Under the pieces are notes generated by a model. The model searched no databases. It had not been told where the DNA came from and worked only from the letters and a program-made list of their open reading frames with translations. The translations under genes were made by a program, and so were the position numbers. Positions 61,878 to 64,000 of a DNA stretch of 64,000 bases are shown piece by piece. Within the stretch, counting starts at the first letter, position 1. Each line of letters opens with the position of its first letter. The DNA comes from Afifella aestuarii. GTDB lineage: Bacteria; Pseudomonadota; Alphaproteobacteria; Rhizobiales; Afifellaceae. Location of the stretch: NCBI RefSeq assembly GCF_004023665.1, contig NZ_SAUF01000001.1:1350501-1414500 (forward strand). The letters are read 5' to 3'.

Positions 61878-62885
61878 CTATTCACCGGCAAGAACCGCAA
61901 CGGCCATCTTCTTGCCCTCACCATCGGCTGCGATGACCAGTCCAATCCCCGTCAAATCACCATTGAGAAGCATGGCTCGGTAGTCGTCGTTCTTGAGCCA
62001 TTGCTCGAGGAAGAAGCGGACATCGGCGTCGGTCGCCTCTGTCCCGCACCCGCTGCAGCTCCCGGCCACCACGCGGAAACGCCGAAAGCTCGTCTCTTCC
62101 GGCAAGGCGGTCTGGAGGTTGCGAAGATCGTCGAGCGATGCGCCCTTCAGTGTCTCGGGCATCATCTCGGAGGCGGTCGCCACCAGAGATTTGTCGGCGG
62201 AGACGCTCTTGCCGCCTGAACGGGCCTCGTTGACGAGCTTCGCGGCCAGCTCCGTTTGAGCCTCTGGCGTGAGCGGCTCGGTTGTTCCTGCGTTAGCATC
62301 TGATGCAATCGTCTGCGGTGTGCCGGGACCGGCGAAATCCTGCACCGCGTAGCGGCGGCCATCGGCGTTTTCCGCCAGGCCGAAGCCGTATTCCGTGAGG
62401 CCTTTGCGCAGAATGTTGGCCCGGTGTTCGGGGCTTTGCATCCAGCCTTCATGGAGCTTCTCAACCGCGGCCCGGCCAGCAGGAACTGCGCAGCCGCGAC
62501 AGCGCGCGATGTTTTCGGCAACGAGCCGGCCGGGATTGCCGCCGGCCGCCTGATAGCGATCCATGACGGTGCGCCCCTCGGGTGTGTCGTGGCTGTAGTA
62601 ATTGCGCTCCAGCATGTCGCGGGCATGCGCCTGTGCCGCCTGGTTCAGCGTCTCGCTCAGCGTGAGCGGAGGAAGCTCGGCCTCGCTGCGGGCCTCGTTC
62701 ACGAGACGCAGGCTCTCCTGCCGCAGAGCATCCATCTGGTTCGGTCTCGCGGCCGGTGTCCTGACCGCTGTCTGGGCCGCTGTCTGGGCCGGTGTCTGGG
62801 CCGCAGCGGTATCGAAGACGCCGGCGAAGGCGAGGAGAAGCGCGAGCGAAACGGCGCGTGCGGTTAAGAGGGCGGAATGAAACAT
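61878..62885 (-). CDS. Secreted protein with a duplicated CAP (SCP/PR1) domain
   Basis: A 335-residue exported protein (signal peptide to about Ala29, then a TPAQTAAQTA linker). Residues 52-187 are a CAP domain: LVNEAR at 61-66, His88, YYSHD with His99, ENIA, HEGWMQSPEHRANIL and YGFGLAEN. Residues 210-335 repeat the pattern: LVNEAR at 217-222, W296, YRAMLL and GIGLVIAAD. Each copy has a CxxC (C129-C132 and C277-C280) exactly 16 residues before its Trp. Copy 2 lacks the metal-site histidines. Function unknown. Confidence 0.85.
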   Translation of the reverse strand: MFHSALLTARAVSLALLLAFAGVFDTAAAQTPAQTAAQTAVRTPAARPNQMDALRQESLRLVNEARSEAELPPLTLSETLNQAAQAHARDMLERNYYSHDTPEGRTVMDRYQAAGGNPGRLVAENIARCRGCAVPAGRAAVEKLHEGWMQSPEHRANILRKGLTEYGFGLAENADGRRYAVQDFAGPGTPQTIASDANAGTTEPLTPEAQTELAAKLVNEARSGGKSVSADKSLVATASEMMPETLKGASLDDLRNLQTALPEETSFRRFRVVAGSCSGCGTEATDADVRFFLEQWLKNDDYRAMLLNGDLTGIGLVIAADGEGKKMAVAVLAGE

Positions 62886-62901
62886 GGGATGCCTTGGACG
62901 C

Positions 62902-62924
62902 AGTGTTGACCCGGGGTCAACACT
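62902..62924. promoter_or_regulatory. Perfect 23-bp palindrome upstream of the CAP gene
   Basis: AGTGTTGACCC and GGGTCAACACT flank a single central G, 17 bp before the CAP-domain ATG. The site is too close to the start to be a terminator for the upstream gene and has no T tract, so an operator or a 5' leader hairpin is more likely. Confidence 0.5.
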
Positions 62925-62977
62925 TCAGATGGCGCCATGCTCCGCGGGGAGGGCGATGAAATGTCCGTCGAGACTTG

Positions 62978-63003
62978 GATCCTGCCGCGTGGGCGGCAGG
63001 ATC
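62978..63003 (-). terminator. Stem-loop after the EF-hand gene
   Basis: GATCCTGCCGC and GCGGCAGGATC form a perfect 11-bp stem with a 4-nt loop, 26 bp beyond the EF-hand stop. No T tract follows on the minus strand, so it may be a message-end protector or a weak terminator. Confidence 0.5.
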
Positions 63004-63029
63004 GGCGTCAGATGGAGCAGTTTCGACGC

Positions 63030-63608
63030 TCAGAAATTGCGTGATGCCGCAAACTCTGCCGGCGTCACGCGGCCGTCTTTGTTGTAGTCCGCGGCGGCAA
63101 AACGGCTATTGCCCGAGGCCATGAACTCGTCCCGCGACAGGCGACCATCCTTGTTGGTGTCGGCCTGGGTGAAGCGCGCTTCCTTGCGCTGCGTCATCTG
63201 GGCCGCACGCGGGCCCTGGCCGCCGCCCGGACCGAAGGCGAAGCGGACCGACATGTATTCGTCTTTCGTCAGCTGGCCATCGCCGTTGCTGTCCATCGTA
63301 TCGAAGACGGACTGGTGCCAGGCGGTCGCTTCGTCCAGCGAAATCACGCCGTCGCCATTGGTATCCATGGCGTCGACGCGGGCGGCCATGCCCTGGCCCA
63401 TGCCGCGGCCCATACCTTGACCCATACCCTGGCCCATGCCGCGTCCCGTGCCTTGGCCCTGGCCCATACCCTGGCCCATGCCTTGACCCATGCCTGCGCC
63501 GGGACCCTGCTGCGCCCATGCGGGCGACAATGCCATTGCAGCAGCCAGCACAGCGGGTGCTGCAATCTGCACAAATGCCCGTCTCGGTGTGGTGCGATCG
63601 TTTCTCAT
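63030..63608 (-). CDS. Secreted four-EF-hand protein with a GMGQ tract
   Basis: A 192-residue protein. The N-terminus TTPRRAFVQIAAPAVLAAAM looks like a twin-arginine signal. After a Gly/Met/Gln tract (residues 38-74) come four EF-hand loops: DTNGDGVISLDE, DSNGDGQLTKDE, DTNKDGRLSRDE and DYNKDGRVTPAE, each with the Asp/Asn/Asp/Gly/Glu set needed to bind Ca2+. It is a likely calcium-binding periplasmic or surface protein. Next to it are the CAP-domain gene and a cytochrome b561 gene on the same strand. Confidence 0.88.
   Translation of the reverse strand: MRNDRTTPRRAFVQIAAPAVLAAAMALSPAWAQQGPGAGMGQGMGQGMGQGQGTGRGMGQGMGQGMGRGMGQGMAARVDAMDTNGDGVISLDEATAWHQSVFDTMDSNGDGQLTKDEYMSVRFAFGPGGGQGPRAAQMTQRKEARFTQADTNKDGRLSRDEFMASGNSRFAAADYNKDGRVTPAEFAASRNF
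63387..63497 (-). repeat. In-frame tandem repeat coding for GMGQ/GMGR units
   Basis: About nine near-identical 12-bp units (each coding G-M-G-Q, G-Q-G-T or G-M-G-R) lie inside the EF-hand gene. The repeat is coding and in frame; copy number is prone to change by slippage. Confidence 0.85.
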
Positions 63609-63729
63609 TTTCGCTCTCCTTCCGACACGTGCCCCCTTACGCCTACATATACCTTCTGCGTGGCATTGCCTTGACGGAAGGCAAAGCGTTCTGCGTCTTA
63701 TTCACGCGTTCGAATGGAATAATATCAAA

Positions 63730-63762
63730 AAAGAAAGCCGGATGACGGTCGGTCATCCGGCT
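63730..63762 (-). terminator. Rho-independent terminator for the cytochrome b561 gene
   Basis: On the minus strand AGCCGGATGAC pairs with GTCATCCGGCT around a 5-nt loop, followed by TTTCTTTTTT. It lies 43 bp beyond the cytochrome b561 stop and separates that gene from the EF-hand gene. Confidence 0.92.
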
Positions 63763-63804
63763 CAAGTTGGTCCAATGAACAGGATATCGGAAAGAGGGGC
63801 GCCC

Positions 63805-63999
63805 TCAGCGGCCGGGCGCCACCATGCGCAAAAGAGATGGGCGCGTGACCCACAGCTTCAGAGCCCCCAGGACATGTACCAGGAAGAGAACGAGGATCAC
63901 CTTGCTCGTGACGACGTGCACCGTCTCGAACACCTCGTGCAGGGAGTGGTTTTCGGTGAGCGGGCTCGGGATTGCGAACAGGCCGAAGACCGGCAGCGG
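63805..63999 (-). CDS. Cytochrome b561, C-terminal part
   Basis: The gene runs off the right end of the window; 64 codons remain. LPVFGLFAIPSPL, HEVFETVHVVTSKVILVLFLVHVLGALK (two late helices with heme-ligand histidines) and the short basic tail ending VAPGR are typical of the prokaryotic di-heme cytochrome b561, an inner-membrane electron carrier. Its terminator is directly downstream. Confidence 0.85.
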   Translation of the reverse strand, partial: PLPVFGLFAIPSPLTENHSLHEVFETVHVVTSKVILVLFLVHVLGALKLWVTRPSLLRMVAPGR

Positions 64000-64000
64000 C

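Noticed and set aside
63387-63497. CRISPR-like or non-coding tandem repeat
   Set aside because: The 12-bp units are contiguous, without spacers, and code in frame for GMGQ within the EF-hand protein.
1-64000. tRNA genes, insertion sequences, prophage or CRISPR arrays
   Set aside because: I looked on both strands and found no cloverleaf-type sequence, transposase, terminal inverted repeat pair, integrase or spaced repeat array that I could support.

Overview
The window is GC-rich, densely coded DNA with many ATGA, GTGA and TGATG start/stop overlaps. Gene content points to an alphaproteobacterium, most likely of the order Hyphomicrobiales: GatCAB genes, an ohr-ohrR pair, a GatZ-type tagatose operon like those of Agrobacterium, LacI- and IclR-controlled catabolic operons, a Tat-type secreted EF-hand protein and cytochrome b561. 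It looks chromosomal. I see no tRNA, rRNA, insertion sequence, phage gene or CRISPR array. Genus cannot be assigned from the sequence alone.

Layout. 1-7.5 kb: end of a GNAT acetyltransferase, gatA, an MFS pump, a DUF6455 protein, a small secreted protein, gatB, two tandem four-helix membrane paralogues, and a 20-codon basic ORF with its own terminator. 7.5-17.1 kb: GNAT, guaA, a single-domain GT51 transglycosylase, an NSS symporter, an Lrp regulator divergent from a DUF2000 gene, an SDR divergent from an MmyB-type regulator, and an outer-membrane barrel protein. 16.3-29.6 kb: an IclR regulator divergent from a nine-gene block (M81 peptidase, oligopeptide-type ABC importer with a fused DppD-DppF ATPase, two M20 hydrolases, a gamma-glutamyltransferase-like protein, an amidase). 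This looks like one import-and-hydrolyse pathway for an amide or peptide substrate. 29.6-33.9 kb: heme oxygenase and a multi-component phosphorelay (5TM-PAS-HK-REC-REC, single REC, Hpt). 34-42 kb: a LacI regulator and a HAD phosphatase divergent from a sugar ABC importer, PfkB kinase and GatZ-like protein, matching a tagatose route.

42-49.4 kb: an MDR oxidoreductase, a flavin reductase-like protein and an HD hydrolase, then a coupled radical SAM gene and DUF4130-UdgX fusion gene, then lrgAB divergent from a LysR regulator. 49.4-54 kb: an Rrf2 regulator and a sulfate importer operon; a shared CCTA-N9-TAGG-type dyad lies upstream of the Rrf2 gene and twice upstream of the transporter. 54-59.7 kb: a MarR-EmrB-EmrA efflux operon, ohr-ohrR, and a MarR-membrane protein pair with a large inverted repeat at its promoter. 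59.7-64 kb: a PRC-barrel protein, a soluble two-PAS chemoreceptor, a secreted protein with a duplicated CAP domain, a secreted four-EF-hand protein with a GMGQ tract, and the end of a cytochrome b561 gene.

The observations most worth following are the M81/M20/GGT/amidase block, the radical SAM plus DUF4130-UdgX pair, the repeated Rrf2-associated dyad, the duplicated CAP domain with a CxxC in each copy, the tiny ORF with a strong terminator, and the HAD gene whose nucleophile motif lies upstream of any ATG or GTG.
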